Assembly: GCA_965116865.1 (NCBI GenBank)
Contig: OZ220727.1
Span: 434,001 to 498,000, forward strand
DNA from: Aldehydirespirator sp965116865
GTDB taxonomy: Bacteria; Actinomycetota; Acidimicrobiia; Acidimicrobiales; Aldehydirespiratoraceae
Direction of reading: 5' to 3'
DNA length: 64,000 nt
In this document: piece after piece, positions 25,552 through 34,664 of the stretch
How the letters are laid out: each line of letters starts with the position of its first letter
Position numbering within the stretch: the stretch's first letter is position 1
Program-made: the position numbers and the translations under genes
Notes under the pieces: generated by a model
The model's input: only the letters and a program-made list of their open reading frames with translations
Database searches by the model: none
Told to the model about the DNA's origin: nothing

Positions 25552-26586
25552 ATGCACAAAGCCGCCGTGATCGGCGCGTCGGGGTTCACCGGCGCCGAGT
25601 TGCTTCGGATCTGTGCGTCCCATCCTTGCCTGGAAGCGGTGGTGGCCACCGGCGACTCCATGGCAGGCCGGGCGGTGGTCGACCTGTATCCCAGCCTCGC
25701 CCCCGTCTACGGCGACTCCCGGTTGGTGCCCTACGAGCCTGGCGTGGCCTCCGGATGCGACCTGGCGTTCTGCGCCCTGCCCCACGGCGCCTCGCAGTCG
25801 GTGATGCCGGAGCTGCGCGGCTGCGTGGACCACGTCGTCGATCTGGCCGCCGACTTCAGGCTCGGCGATCCCGGCCTGTACCCGGCGTGGTACGGCGCCG
25901 GCCACAAGGTGCCGGAACTGCTCGAAGAGTTCGTGTTCGGCCTTCCCGAACTGTTCCGCGACGACATCCGCCACGCCGAGCTGGTGGCAGCGCCCGGCTG
26001 CTACGTGACCACGGCCGTGCTGGCACTGGCGCCGCTCGTCGCGGCGGGCGCGGTGGAGCCGCACGGGATCGTTATCGACGCGGCCGGCGGAGTGTCCGGC
26101 GCGGGCCGGTCTCCGAGGGCGCACACGACCTTCTGCGCGGCGGACGGGGACTTCACCGCCTACGGCCTGCTGACCCACCGGCACACGCCCGAGATCGAGA
26201 TGGCGCTGTCGCGCCATTCCGGCGCCGACGTGCAGGTGCTGTTCACGCCCCATCTGGCGCCCATGAACCGGGGCATCCTGGCCACCTGCTACGCCCGGCC
26301 CGCCGCAGCGACGAGCACGGACGCGGTCCTCGGCCTGCTGGGCGACGCCTACCGCGGCGAGCCGTTCGTGGTGGTGAGCGACCGGTCGCCGTCCACCAAG
26401 GCCACCCTCGGGTCCAACAACGTCCACATCACTGCCCGGGCCGATCCCCGAACCGGTTGGGTGGTGGCCATCGCCGCACTCGACAACCTGGTCAAGGGAG
26501 CGTCGGGCCAGGCCGTGCAGTGCGCCAACCTCGCGCTCGGCATCGACGAGACCGCCGGACTGGCCTCGACGGGGATCTACCCATGA
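25552..26586 (+). CDS. argC: N-acetyl-gamma-glutamyl-phosphate reductase
   Basis: It reduces N-acetylglutamyl phosphate to the semialdehyde with NADPH. The dinucleotide motif is IGASGFTGAELLRI at residues 7-20. The catalytic Cys150 sits in APGCYVTT, and the C-terminal half has GAGRSPRAHTTFCAADGDF and HLAPMNRGILATCY. The 344-residue length is standard. It is the first gene of an arginine cluster read in one direction to argH. Confidence 0.95.
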   Translation: MHKAAVIGASGFTGAELLRICASHPCLEAVVATGDSMAGRAVVDLYPSLAPVYGDSRLVPYEPGVASGCDLAFCALPHGASQSVMPELRGCVDHVVDLAADFRLGDPGLYPAWYGAGHKVPELLEEFVFGLPELFRDDIRHAELVAAPGCYVTTAVLALAPLVAAGAVEPHGIVIDAAGGVSGAGRSPRAHTTFCAADGDFTAYGLLTHRHTPEIEMALSRHSGADVQVLFTPHLAPMNRGILATCYARPAAATSTDAVLGLLGDAYRGEPFVVVSDRSPSTKATLGSNNVHITARADPRTGWVVAIAALDNLVKGASGQAVQCANLALGIDETAGLASTGIYP

Positions 26587-26685
26587 GGGCCGGTCGATGG
26601 AAGCCTCGTCGGCCCGGCAGTCGAATTGGCAGCGGTCGGGTCCCTTTCGGGCGTTCCTGGCCGACAGTTCGCGGGGGCCGCGGCC

Positions 26686-27915
26686 GTGGATGAGATCAAG
26701 GTCTCCCCGCTCGCGCCGGCGGCCTTCCCGGTGATGCCCATGGTCAGGGGCTTGCGCCTGGCCACCGCGGCTGCCGGCATCCGCTACCGGCGCCGCGACG
26801 ATCTGCTGTTGGCCGAGATGCCCCCCGGGACCACGGTCGCCGGCACCTTCACGAAGTCGTTGTGCACTGCCGCGCCGGTGGACTGGTGCCGAGCCGCGCT
26901 GGCCGCGAGCGGAGGCAGTGGTCGGGCGGTGATCGTCAACTCCGGCAACGCCAACGCCTTCACCGGCGCGGCTGGATACGCGGTCGCCGAGCACGCCGCT
27001 GGATCTGTGGCCGCTGCTCTGGGGGCGCAGCCCCACGAGGTGCTGGTCGCGTCGACCGGCGTGATCGCCGAGGACCTCCCCGTCGAGCGCATCGATGCCG
27101 CCCTGCCCGCACTGGTGGACGGCCTCGAGTCCGCAACCTCGCCTCGGTGGGAGGCGGCCGCGGTCGCCATCGGCACGACCGACACGTTCCCCAAGGCTGC
27201 GTCGGCGCCGGTGGCAGGCACGAACGCCCACGTGGCCGGCATCGCCAAGGGCAGCGGCATGATCGCCCCCGACATGGCCACCATGCTCGCCTTCGTGTTC
27301 ACCGACATGGCCATGGACGCCCAGACCGCTCAGGAGTGCCTGGCCGGGGCGGTGGAGAAGAGCTTCAATCGCATCACCGTGGACTCCGACAGATCCACCA
27401 GCGACACCGTGCTGCTGGCAGCGACCGCCGCGTCGGGTCATGGCACCGGCCGGCACGCGACGGCCTTCCGCCACGCGCTCGACGCGGTGACGCTTGATCT
27501 GGCCCACCAGATCGTGCGGGACGGCGAGGGGGCCACCAAGTTCGTGGCCGTCACCGTCACCGGGGCGGCCGACGGCGCCGCCGCGGAGGCCATAGCGCGG
27601 GCGGTGGCCGACTCACCTCTGGTGAAGACCGCCCTTGCCGCCTCCGACGCCAACTGGGGCCGCATCGTGGCCGCGGTGGGCAAGGCCGGCCAGCGGGCCG
27701 ACCGGGATCGGCTTGCGATCTGGATCGGCGACGAGCAGTGCGCCGAGGGCGGCATCTCCCGTCCCGGCTACAGCGAGGAGAGAGCCGCCGCGCACCTGCT
27801 GACCGACCACATCGAGCTTCGGGTCGATGTGGGCGTGGGGGACGGCGCGGCCACGATCTGGACCTGTGACCTGACCCACGGCTACGTCGACGTCAACGCG
27901 GGGTACAGGACATGA
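26686..27915 (+). CDS. argJ: bifunctional ornithine acetyltransferase / N-acetylglutamate synthase
   Basis: ArgJ recycles the acetyl group from acetylornithine to glutamate, so the pathway is of the cyclic type and no argE is needed. Conserved blocks are NSGNANAFTG, GTTDTFPKA and the self-cleavage site GSGMIAPDMATMLAF, where the Thr becomes the nucleophile of the beta chain. The C-terminus DLTHGYVDVNAGYRT is typical. GTG 26686 starts the conserved fold; an in-frame GTG at 26626 would add 20 unconserved residues. The 99 bp after argC show nothing else. Confidence 0.93.
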   Translation: MDEIKVSPLAPAAFPVMPMVRGLRLATAAAGIRYRRRDDLLLAEMPPGTTVAGTFTKSLCTAAPVDWCRAALAASGGSGRAVIVNSGNANAFTGAAGYAVAEHAAGSVAAALGAQPHEVLVASTGVIAEDLPVERIDAALPALVDGLESATSPRWEAAAVAIGTTDTFPKAASAPVAGTNAHVAGIAKGSGMIAPDMATMLAFVFTDMAMDAQTAQECLAGAVEKSFNRITVDSDRSTSDTVLLAATAASGHGTGRHATAFRHALDAVTLDLAHQIVRDGEGATKFVAVTVTGAADGAAAEAIARAVADSPLVKTALAASDANWGRIVAAVGKAGQRADRDRLAIWIGDEQCAEGGISRPGYSEERAAAHLLTDHIELRVDVGVGDGAATIWTCDLTHGYVDVNAGYRT

Positions 27916-28003
27916 TGCAGGCGCCTCGGCACTTTCAGACCGGTGCTGCGCTGTCCCAGGCCGTTGCTCCGTGCGGTCTCGACACGGTTCAGGGGTGCAG
28001 GAC

Positions 28004-28975
28004 ATGAGCCCGGAGACGGCGCACCCGCAGGATCCGGCCGACGGAACGCACGGCTTCGAGCCTGAGCGGCGGGCCCGGGCGCTCGTCGAGGCGCTGCCCT
28101 ACATCCGGCGTTTCCGGGGCGCGGCGGTGGTTGTCAAGTGTGGAGGCCACGCCATGAGCGGCCCCGGGCCGGCGGCCTCGTTCGCGCGCGACGTCGTCCT
28201 GGTGCGCGCCGTTGGGCTGCGCCCGGTGGTGGTCCACGGAGGCGGCCCCCAGATCGGCGAGTATCTGGCCCGCATGGGCAGCCAGAGCGAGTTCCGCGAG
28301 GGTCTGCGGATCACCGACGCCGACACGCTCGACGTGGCCCGCATGGTGCTGGTCGGCAAGGTCGGCCGCGACATCGTCGATGCCATCAACGCCAGCGGCG
28401 GGTCCGCTCTGGGACTCTCCGGCGAGGACGGGCGCCTCGTGACCGCGGCGCCGCGGGATCCCGCTCTCGGGTTTGTAGGCGACGTCGCCTCGGTCGATCC
28501 GAGCGTGATCGAGCGGCTGGTGGCCGAGCAGATCATCCCCGTGGTCTCCCCGATCGGAGCGGACGTCGCCGGCCAGGCATACAACATCAACGCCGACACC
28601 ATGGCGGCCGCCCTGGCCGGCGCGCTGGGCGCGGCCAAGGTCGTGTACCTGACCGACGTGCCCGGGCTGCTTTCCGACCCGTCCGACGCCTCGTCGCTGG
28701 TGAGCCGGGCCACTGTGGAGGAGGTGGAGACGATGATCGCCTCCGGTGCCGTGAGCGGAGGGATGATCCCCAAGGCGAGGGCGTGCGTGGACGCAGTGCT
28801 CCAAGGCGCCGGCTCGGCCCACGTGCTCGACGGTCGGACGCCCCACGCGGTGCTGCTCGAGCTGTTCACCGACGCCGGGATCGGCACGATGATCACCGCC
28901 GGCGCCCCGGATGTCGAAGGCGGCGCGCCCGCTGGGGCGGCCCGCGGCACGGAGCCACGGGAGGGTCGGCTATGA
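28004..28975 (+). CDS. argB: N-acetylglutamate kinase
   Basis: It phosphorylates N-acetylglutamate and is usually the arginine-inhibited step. The amino-acid-kinase motifs are VVVKCGGHAM at about residues 44-53, VVHGGGPQIGEYL, GLSGEDGRLV, YNINADTMAAALAGALGA and VSGGMIPKARACVDAV. ATG 28004 follows AGGGG. A 15-bp block containing the argJ end (27901) recurs here at 27993, 92 bp later. The stop overlaps the argD ATG (ATGA). Confidence 0.95.
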   Translation: MSPETAHPQDPADGTHGFEPERRARALVEALPYIRRFRGAAVVVKCGGHAMSGPGPAASFARDVVLVRAVGLRPVVVHGGGPQIGEYLARMGSQSEFREGLRITDADTLDVARMVLVGKVGRDIVDAINASGGSALGLSGEDGRLVTAAPRDPALGFVGDVASVDPSVIERLVAEQIIPVVSPIGADVAGQAYNINADTMAAALAGALGAAKVVYLTDVPGLLSDPSDASSLVSRATVEEVETMIASGAVSGGMIPKARACVDAVLQGAGSAHVLDGRTPHAVLLELFTDAGIGTMITAGAPDVEGGAPAGAARGTEPREGRL

Positions 28976-30156
28976 GCACCGCCGCGCTCATGGACAACTA
29001 CGGCGCACCGCAGGTGACCTTCGTGCGGGGCGACGGCGCCGAACTCACCGACGACCGCGGCCGCCGCTACCTCGACTTCCTGTGCGGTCTGGCGGTGACC
29101 GGGCTGGGCCACGCCCACCCGGCGGTGACCGAGGCCGTAGCCGTTCAGGCAGGCAGGCTCATTCACACGTCCAACCTGTTCGCCAACGAGCCGACAGCCG
29201 AGGTGGTGGAGACGCTCGACCGGCTGATCCGTTCCGGTCCCGGCGGCGACGCCGAGCCCGGCAGGATCCTGTTCCAGAACTCCGGCGCCGAGGCAGTCGA
29301 GGCCGCTCTGAAGCTGGCTCGCAAGCATCAGGGCCGGGGCCGTCACAGAGTGGTGAGCGCCTACGGGTCGTTCCACGGCCGCACGCTGGCGGCGCTGGCG
29401 GCCACCGGGCAGCCCGCCAAGCACGAGCCCTTCCAACCGATGCCGGAAGGCTTCCGCCATGTGCCCTTCGACGACCTCGACGCGCTGGAGGCGGCGCTCG
29501 ACCCTTCTGCCGGGGCGGTGCTGCTCGAGTCGGTCCAGGGCGAGGGCGGCGTGGTGCCGGCCGGCGACGAGTACCTGCGGGCCGTGCGGCGGGTGTGCGA
29601 TCAGCGAGGCATCCTGCTGGTGATGGACGAGATCCAGACCGGTCTCGGCCGGACCGGACGGTGGTTCGGGTACCAGCACGCCGGCGTTCAGCCCGACATC
29701 GTGACCATGGCCAAAGCGCTCGGCAACGGTGTGCCTGTCGGAGCGGTCTGGGCTCGGCCCGACGTGGCGGTCGCCTTCGCTCCCGGCGACCACGGCTCGA
29801 CCTTCGCGGGCCAGCCTCTGGCCCTGGCCGCGGTTCGGGCCGTCCTCGCAGAGATGCAGGCCATGGACGCTCCCGCGGCCGCGGGCCGTCTCGGCGCCGC
29901 GCTGTGCGGCCGGCTGCGCGAGATCGACGGCGTGGACGGTGTGCGGGGCCGGGGCCTGTTGCTGGCCGTCGAGCTGTCGGAGTCAGCCAGGGCGGGCCGC
30001 TCGGCGAAGGACGTCGCCGCGGCCTGCCTCGACCGGGGGTTGGTCGTGAACGCAGTGACCCCCACGGCGCTGCGTCTCGCCCCGCCTTTCGTGGTGTCCG
30101 CCGAACAGATCGACGAGGGGTGCGCGATCCTGGCGGGCGTGCTGGATCACGGCTGA
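28972..30156 (+). CDS. argD: acetylornithine aminotransferase
   Basis: This PLP enzyme turns N-acetylglutamate semialdehyde into acetylornithine. The 394 residues show LDFLCGLAVTGLGHAHP at the start, NSGAEAVEAALKLARK, the PLP Asp region LLVMDEIQTGLGRTG and the Schiff-base Lys in DIVTMAKALGNGVPVGAV. The ATG overlaps the argB stop. An open frame extends upstream into argB but is not the gene. Confidence 0.94.
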   Translation: MSTAALMDNYGAPQVTFVRGDGAELTDDRGRRYLDFLCGLAVTGLGHAHPAVTEAVAVQAGRLIHTSNLFANEPTAEVVETLDRLIRSGPGGDAEPGRILFQNSGAEAVEAALKLARKHQGRGRHRVVSAYGSFHGRTLAALAATGQPAKHEPFQPMPEGFRHVPFDDLDALEAALDPSAGAVLLESVQGEGGVVPAGDEYLRAVRRVCDQRGILLVMDEIQTGLGRTGRWFGYQHAGVQPDIVTMAKALGNGVPVGAVWARPDVAVAFAPGDHGSTFAGQPLALAAVRAVLAEMQAMDAPAAAGRLGAALCGRLREIDGVDGVRGRGLLLAVELSESARAGRSAKDVAAACLDRGLVVNAVTPTALRLAPPFVVSAEQIDEGCAILAGVLDHG

Positions 30157-30205
30157 CCCCCGATCAGGCTGCGACGAACGGTTCCCCTACGAAAAAGGAG
30201 TTCAG

Positions 30206-31099
30206 ATGCGCCACTTCCTGGATCTGGAGGGCTTGCAGCCGAGCGAGCTCGCCCGAATCCTGAACCTGGCAGCCGACCCGGACCCGCCGCTGGCCCTGGC
30301 GGGCGAGGGCGTGTCGCTGCTGTTCGAGAAGCCCTCGGCCCGCACCCGCAGCGCCACCGAGATGGCGGTGGTGAAGCTGGGGGGCCACCCCGTCTACGTC
30401 GGCGCGGCCGAGGTCGGTATCGACCGGCGCGAGAGCGTGGAGGACTTGACCCGCACCTTGGCGTGCTACAGCGCGGTGATCGGGGCGAGGGTGTTCGCTC
30501 ACAGCACAGTCGAGCGCATGGCGTCCGTCGGCGCGGCACCGGTCGTCAACCTGCTCAGCGACGCCGCCCACCCCACCCAGGCGCTGGCCGACCTGCTGAC
30601 GGTCCGGGCTGCGCTCGGCCATCTCGAGGGCCTGGTGCTGGCCTACGTCGGCGACGCAAACAATGTGGCCCACTCGCTGGCCTACGCCGCCGGCCTGTCG
30701 GGCATGGCCATGCGGGTCGCCAGCCCCCCGGGCTACGGTTTCGCCAAGCCGGCCCTCAAGAGGATGCGCCGCCGCGGCTGCGAGCCGGTGCAGGTCGGGA
30801 AGCCGGCCGAGGCGGTGAGCGGCGCCGATGTGGTCTACACCGACGTCTGGGCCTCGATGGGCCAGGAGCAGGAGGCCGAGCAGCGCCGCAAGGACTTCGC
30901 CGGATTCACGGTGGACCGGCGGTTGATGGCGAAGGCCGAGACGAACGCGGTGTTCCTGCACTGCCTGCCCGCTCACCGGGGCGAGGAGGTGGCTTCGGAC
31001 GTGCTCGACGGGCCGCGCAGTCTGGTGTGGCAGCAGGCAGCCAATCGGATGCATGCCGCGAGGGGCATCCTGCGCTGGTTGATGGAACAGGCCGGGTGA
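30206..31099 (+). CDS. argF: ornithine carbamoyltransferase
   Basis: It makes citrulline from ornithine and carbamoyl phosphate. The phosphate-binding motif is FEKPSARTRSAT, a variant of the usual STRT; then DAAHPTQALADLLT and the ornithine-binding HCLPAHRGEEV are intact. At 297 residues it is compact, with a short N-terminus. It has the clearest ribosome binding site of the cluster, AAAAAGGAG 5 nt before the ATG. Its stop overlaps argR (GTGA). Confidence 0.94.
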   Translation: MRHFLDLEGLQPSELARILNLAADPDPPLALAGEGVSLLFEKPSARTRSATEMAVVKLGGHPVYVGAAEVGIDRRESVEDLTRTLACYSAVIGARVFAHSTVERMASVGAAPVVNLLSDAAHPTQALADLLTVRAALGHLEGLVLAYVGDANNVAHSLAYAAGLSGMAMRVASPPGYGFAKPALKRMRRRGCEPVQVGKPAEAVSGADVVYTDVWASMGQEQEAEQRRKDFAGFTVDRRLMAKAETNAVFLHCLPAHRGEEVASDVLDGPRSLVWQQAANRMHAARGILRWLMEQAG

Positions 31100-31575
31100 G
31101 TTCCGCGGTGAGCAAGGTCAGCCGTCAGCATCTCATCGTCCGGCTGCTCGGAGAGTACGCCGTGCACAGTCAGCAGCAACTGGTCGACCTGCTGGCATCT
31201 GCGGGCGTGGCCGCGACCCGGGCGACGGTGTCGCGGGATCTCGACGGTCTGGGCGCGGTGAAGGTCCGGGTTCCGGGAGGAGGCGCCGTGTACGCTATAC
31301 CCGAGCATCCCACTGACCGGATCGCGCCGGAGGAGCATCTCAGGAAGGTGATGGGCGACTGGGTGGCCGAAGTCGGCGCCTCTGGCAACCTAGCGGTGGT
31401 GCGCACGCCGCCCGGCTCGGCCCATGTGGTGGCGTCGGCGCTGGACCGGGCCGGTCTCGAGGAGGTGCTGGGCACGGTGGCGGGCGACGACTCGCTGATC
31501 GTGGTGGCCGCCGAGCCTACGCCGGGCTCGGAACTGGCGGAGCGTCTGCGGAACCTGGCCGGGCTGGACCGGTGA
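31096..31575 (+). CDS. argR: arginine repressor
   Basis: This is the arginine-responsive regulator of the operon it sits in. The N-terminal winged helix is at about residues 12-70 (RQHLIVRLLGEYAVHSQQQL, then ATRATVSRDLDGLGAVKVRV). The C-terminal hexamer and arginine-binding domain has VRTPPGSAHVVASALDR and VAGDDSLIVVA. GTG overlaps the argF stop by 4 bp; a second GTG 12 bp later is possible. Autoregulation through the argC promoter is expected from the family. Confidence 0.94.
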   Translation: MSSAVSKVSRQHLIVRLLGEYAVHSQQQLVDLLASAGVAATRATVSRDLDGLGAVKVRVPGGGAVYAIPEHPTDRIAPEEHLRKVMGDWVAEVGASGNLAVVRTPPGSAHVVASALDRAGLEEVLGTVAGDDSLIVVAAEPTPGSELAERLRNLAGLDR

Positions 31576-31606
31576 TCACGACAACGGAGTTGGGAGAGGC
31601 ACAGAA

Positions 31607-32866
31607 ATGACCACAGCGCATGCGGCCCGCGCCGGCCGCGCCGAAGTCTCGAAGGTGGTGCTGGCCTACTCGGGCGGGCTCGATACCTCCACCATCCTCC
31701 ACTGGTTGCGGGAGACCTACGGCTGCACCGTCGTGACGTTCACCGCCGGCATAGGCCAGGACGACGAGTTGGAGCCGGCCCGGGCCAAGGCCCTGGCCAT
31801 GGGCGTCGCGCCGGCCGACATCTTCATAGAGGACCTGCGCGAGGAGTTCGCCCGCGACTTCGTGTTCCCGATGTTCAGGGCCAACGCCGTCTACGAGGGC
31901 GAGTACCTGCTGGGCACTTCCATCGCCCGGCCGCTGATCGCCAAGCGGCTGGTCGAGATCGCAGCGGAGACCGGGGCGGACGCCATCAGCCACGGTGCCA
32001 CCGGCAAGGGCAACGACCAGATCCGCTTCGAGCTCGGCGCCTACGCGCTGAAGCCCGACATCCGGGTGCTCGCGCCTTGGAGGGAGTGGGACCTCGGCTC
32101 GCGGGAGTCGCTCATGGCCTACGCCGCCGACCACGGCATCCCCATCGAGCGCAAGCGGGGCGCAGAGTCGCCCTACTCGATGGACGCCAACATGCTCCAC
32201 GTGTCGTACGAGGGCGGTCCGCTGGAGGATCCCTGGAGCGAGCCTCCCGCGGAGATGTGGCTCTGGTCGGTGAGCCCCCAGCACGCACCCGACGAGCCGA
32301 CCTACGTGGAGCTCGCATTCGCGGGCGGTGACGTCGTGGCCGTGGACGGCCGGCCCATGACCCCCTGCCAGGTGCTGTCCACCCTCAACGGGCTGGGCGC
32401 GGCCAACGGCGTCGGACGCATCGACATCGTCGAGAATCGCTATGTGGGCATGAAGAGCCGCGGCGCCTACGAGACGCCGGGCGGCACGATCATGCTGCGG
32501 GCCCGTCGGGCTATCGAGTCGATCACCCTCGACCGGGAGGTGGGCCACCTCAAGGACGAGCTCATGCCCCGCTACGCGGAGCTGGTCTACAACGGCTATT
32601 GGTGGAGCCCGGAGCGCAGAATGCTCCAGACTGCCATCGACTACAGCCAGAGCAGCGTGAACGGCGAGGTCCGGGTGCGGCTTTACAAGGGCAACGTCGA
32701 CATCGCCGGGCGGCGCTCCGACGAGTCGCTGTTCGACCACCAGGTGGCGACCTTCGACGAGGACGACGGGGCCTTCAACCAGGCCGACGCCTCCGGCTTC
32801 ATAGCCTTGAACGCCCTGCGGCTGCGCAACCTCGCCCGCAGGCGCGTCGAGAGGCCGAGCGGATAG
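31607..32866 (+). CDS. argG: argininosuccinate synthase
   Basis: It joins citrulline and aspartate with ATP. The ATP-pyrophosphatase P-loop is LAYSGGLDTSTIL at about residues 20-32, followed by HGATGKGNDQIRFE and SYEGGPLEDPW. The 419 residues are slightly longer than usual. The last residues RVERPSG are encoded by the dispersed repeat E, whose end reads CCGCTCGGCCTC on the other strand. AGGC and GGGAG stand upstream of the ATG. Confidence 0.95.
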   Translation: MTTAHAARAGRAEVSKVVLAYSGGLDTSTILHWLRETYGCTVVTFTAGIGQDDELEPARAKALAMGVAPADIFIEDLREEFARDFVFPMFRANAVYEGEYLLGTSIARPLIAKRLVEIAAETGADAISHGATGKGNDQIRFELGAYALKPDIRVLAPWREWDLGSRESLMAYAADHGIPIERKRGAESPYSMDANMLHVSYEGGPLEDPWSEPPAEMWLWSVSPQHAPDEPTYVELAFAGGDVVAVDGRPMTPCQVLSTLNGLGAANGVGRIDIVENRYVGMKSRGAYETPGGTIMLRARRAIESITLDREVGHLKDELMPRYAELVYNGYWWSPERRMLQTAIDYSQSSVNGEVRVRLYKGNVDIAGRRSDESLFDHQVATFDEDDGAFNQADASGFIALNALRLRNLARRRVERPSG

Positions 32867-32998
32867 GAGGCGGTTCGTGAGGATCCTGGCGGTGCGTCCG
32901 GCGGGTCCGCGGCCCGAGAGCGCGGCGGCCGGGGCGGGAGCGACGCCTCGGCCGCGCTGGAACCCGAGCGGCCCGTGAGCGCCCCGAGCAGCAGCGGT
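32851..32998 (-). repeat. dispersed intergenic repeat family, copy E
   Basis: On the minus strand this reads CTCACGGGCCGCTCGGGTTC, GGCGTCGCTCCCGCC and ends TATCCGCTCGGCCTC, matching copies B, C and D. It overlaps the last codons of argG and the first of argH, so it contributes coding sequence at both ends. Confidence 0.7.
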
Positions 32999-34591
32999 AG
33001 CGGCGCCGACGCGCCGCGCCATGACGCGTCGGCCGACGCCTCCGGGGCCGGTGAGCACTCCGACGGTCGTAGCGGCGCCGGCGCGCCGCGCCATGACGCG
33101 TCGGGGCCCGCTCGACGAGGCGGGGGAGCAGCTGCGGACGGCTCGGCGACCCTCTGGCATGGGCGGTTCGCCGGCGACGCCGCCGCGGTCCTTCGTGCTC
33201 TCAACGACAGCCTCCCGTTCGATAGTCGCATGTTCCGCGAGGACGTTGCGGGGTCGCGCGCCCATGCGGCCATGCTGGCCGCAGTCGGGCTGATCACCGG
33301 TGATGAGCGTGACGCCATATGCGCCGCGCTGGACATTGTCGAGGCAGAGATGGCCGAAGGCCGCTTCGTGCCGGCGTCGGGCGACGAGGACGTCCACACC
33401 GCGGTGGAGAGGCGGGTCACCGAGCTCACCCCGGCCGGGGCCAAGCTCCACACCGGCCGCAGCCGCAACGACCAGGTGGCCGCCGACCTGCGCTTGTGGA
33501 CCCGGGCGGCCCTCGACGATGTCGCCCGGGCGGTGTTGGGCGTGCAGCGGACGCTGCTGGGCCGGGCCGCCGCCGCCGGCGGGGCGCTGCTGCCTGGCTA
33601 CACCCATCTGCAGCAGGCCCAGCCGGTGCTGTTGGCACACCACCTGCTGGCACACGGCTGGGCGCTGGCCCGCGACACCGAGCGGCTGGCCGAGGCCCGG
33701 TGCCGGGCCGACGTGTCGCCGCTGGGCGCGGGCGCGCTGGCCGGGTCGTCGTTGCCGCTGGACCCTGAGCGCACGGCGGCCGAGCTCGGGTTCGCGTCCG
33801 TCTTCGAGAACAGCCTCGACGCGGTGGCCGACCGCGACTTCGTCGTCGACGCGCTCTATGCGCTGGCCGTGCTGGGGGTGCATCTGAGCCGGATCGGCGA
33901 GGAGCTGGTGCTGTGGTCGTCGTCGGAGTTCGGCTTCGTCGAACTCGACGACGCCTATGCGACCGGGTCGTCGATGATGCCCCAGAAGAAGAACCCCGAC
34001 GTGGCCGAGCTGGCCCGAGCCAAGGCCGGCCGCCTGATCGGGAGCTTGGCCGGGCTGCTGGCGACGCTCAAGGGGCTGCCCCTTGCCTACGCGAAGGATC
34101 TTCAGGAGGACAAGGAGCCCCTGTTCGACGCGGTGGACACGGTCATGCTCACGCTGGCCGCTCTCGACGGCTTGCTGGCCACGGCCCGCTTCCGCACGGA
34201 CCGGATGGCGGACGCTGCCTCGTCGCCGTATGCGGCCGCGACCGACCTGGCCGAGTGGATGGTGGGCCGGGGGACGCCGTTCCGCGAGGCTCACGCCGTG
34301 GTCGGCGAGCTGGTGAGGCGCTCGCTGTCCGGCGAGGGCGCGCTGGCCGATCTGGCCGCCGGCGACCACCGGTTGGGGCCGGAGGCCGCCGGGCTGCTCA
34401 TGCAGGCGCCGTCGGCAGCGCGGCGCACAACCCGCGGTGCCGGCGGCCCGGAGGCGGTGGCTGTCCAGATGGAGAGTTTCCGGGAACGGATCGAGGTCGA
34501 CGCGGCTCGATTGGAGGCCGAGCGGATAGACCCGTCCCGCGGGCAGTCTCCGCGGGGCAGGCAGCGAGGCCATGGCCCGAGCGGCCCGTGA
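32975..34591 (+). CDS. argH: argininosuccinate lyase with a low-complexity N-terminal extension
   Basis: It splits argininosuccinate into arginine and fumarate. The fold begins at about residue 60 (LWHGRFAG). Catalytic blocks are HTGRSRNDQV, PGYTHLQQAQP and the fumarase-family signature GSSMMPQKKNP. The first 55 residues are Ser/Ala/Gly-rich and contain a unit (SGAGAPRHDAS) made twice by a 71-bp duplication. The C-terminus (about 25 residues from EAERID) lies in dispersed repeat C. The true start could be further in; GTG 32975 is the outermost. Confidence 0.9.
   Translation: MSAPSSSGSGADAPRHDASADASGAGEHSDGRSGAGAPRHDASGPARRGGGAAADGSATLWHGRFAGDAAAVLRALNDSLPFDSRMFREDVAGSRAHAAMLAAVGLITGDERDAICAALDIVEAEMAEGRFVPASGDEDVHTAVERRVTELTPAGAKLHTGRSRNDQVAADLRLWTRAALDDVARAVLGVQRTLLGRAAAAGGALLPGYTHLQQAQPVLLAHHLLAHGWALARDTERLAEARCRADVSPLGAGALAGSSLPLDPERTAAELGFASVFENSLDAVADRDFVVDALYALAVLGVHLSRIGEELVLWSSSEFGFVELDDAYATGSSMMPQKKNPDVAELARAKAGRLIGSLAGLLATLKGLPLAYAKDLQEDKEPLFDAVDTVMLTLAALDGLLATARFRTDRMADAASSPYAAATDLAEWMVGRGTPFREAHAVVGELVRRSLSGEGALADLAAGDHRLGPEAAGLLMQAPSAARRTTRGAGGPEAVAVQMESFRERIEVDAARLEAERIDPSRGQSPRGRQRGHGPSGP
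32999..33110 (+). repeat. 71-bp tandem duplication in the argH N-terminus
   Basis: A block starting TAGCGGCGCCG and running through CGCGCCATGACGCGTCGG is present at 32999 and 33070. The period of 71 shifts the frame relation, yet both copies are read in the long frame used here because intervening bases differ. Confidence 0.75.
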
Positions 34592-34664
34592 GCGCAGCGA
34601 ACAGGAGCGGGAAACACCCCGTCCCGGCGCGACGGGCATGCGCCTGCCCGCGCAGCCCCTCAGG
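34513..34664 (-). repeat. dispersed intergenic repeat family, copy C
   Basis: On the minus strand it contains GGGGCTGCGCGGGCAGGCGC, TTCGCTGCGCTCACGGGCCG and ends TATCCGCTCGGCCTCC. The first block is shared only with copy D (52510), the rest with A, B, D and E. It spans the end of argH and the gap to the glycosylase. Confidence 0.78.

Noticed and set aside
27901..28008. A 92-bp duplication between argJ and argB
   Set aside because: Only 15 bp around the argJ end and argB start match with one mismatch; too short to claim.
31517..34639. 1040-codon open frame antisense to argG and argH
   Set aside because: Shadow of the real genes; composition is His/Gly/Arg-rich without family motifs.
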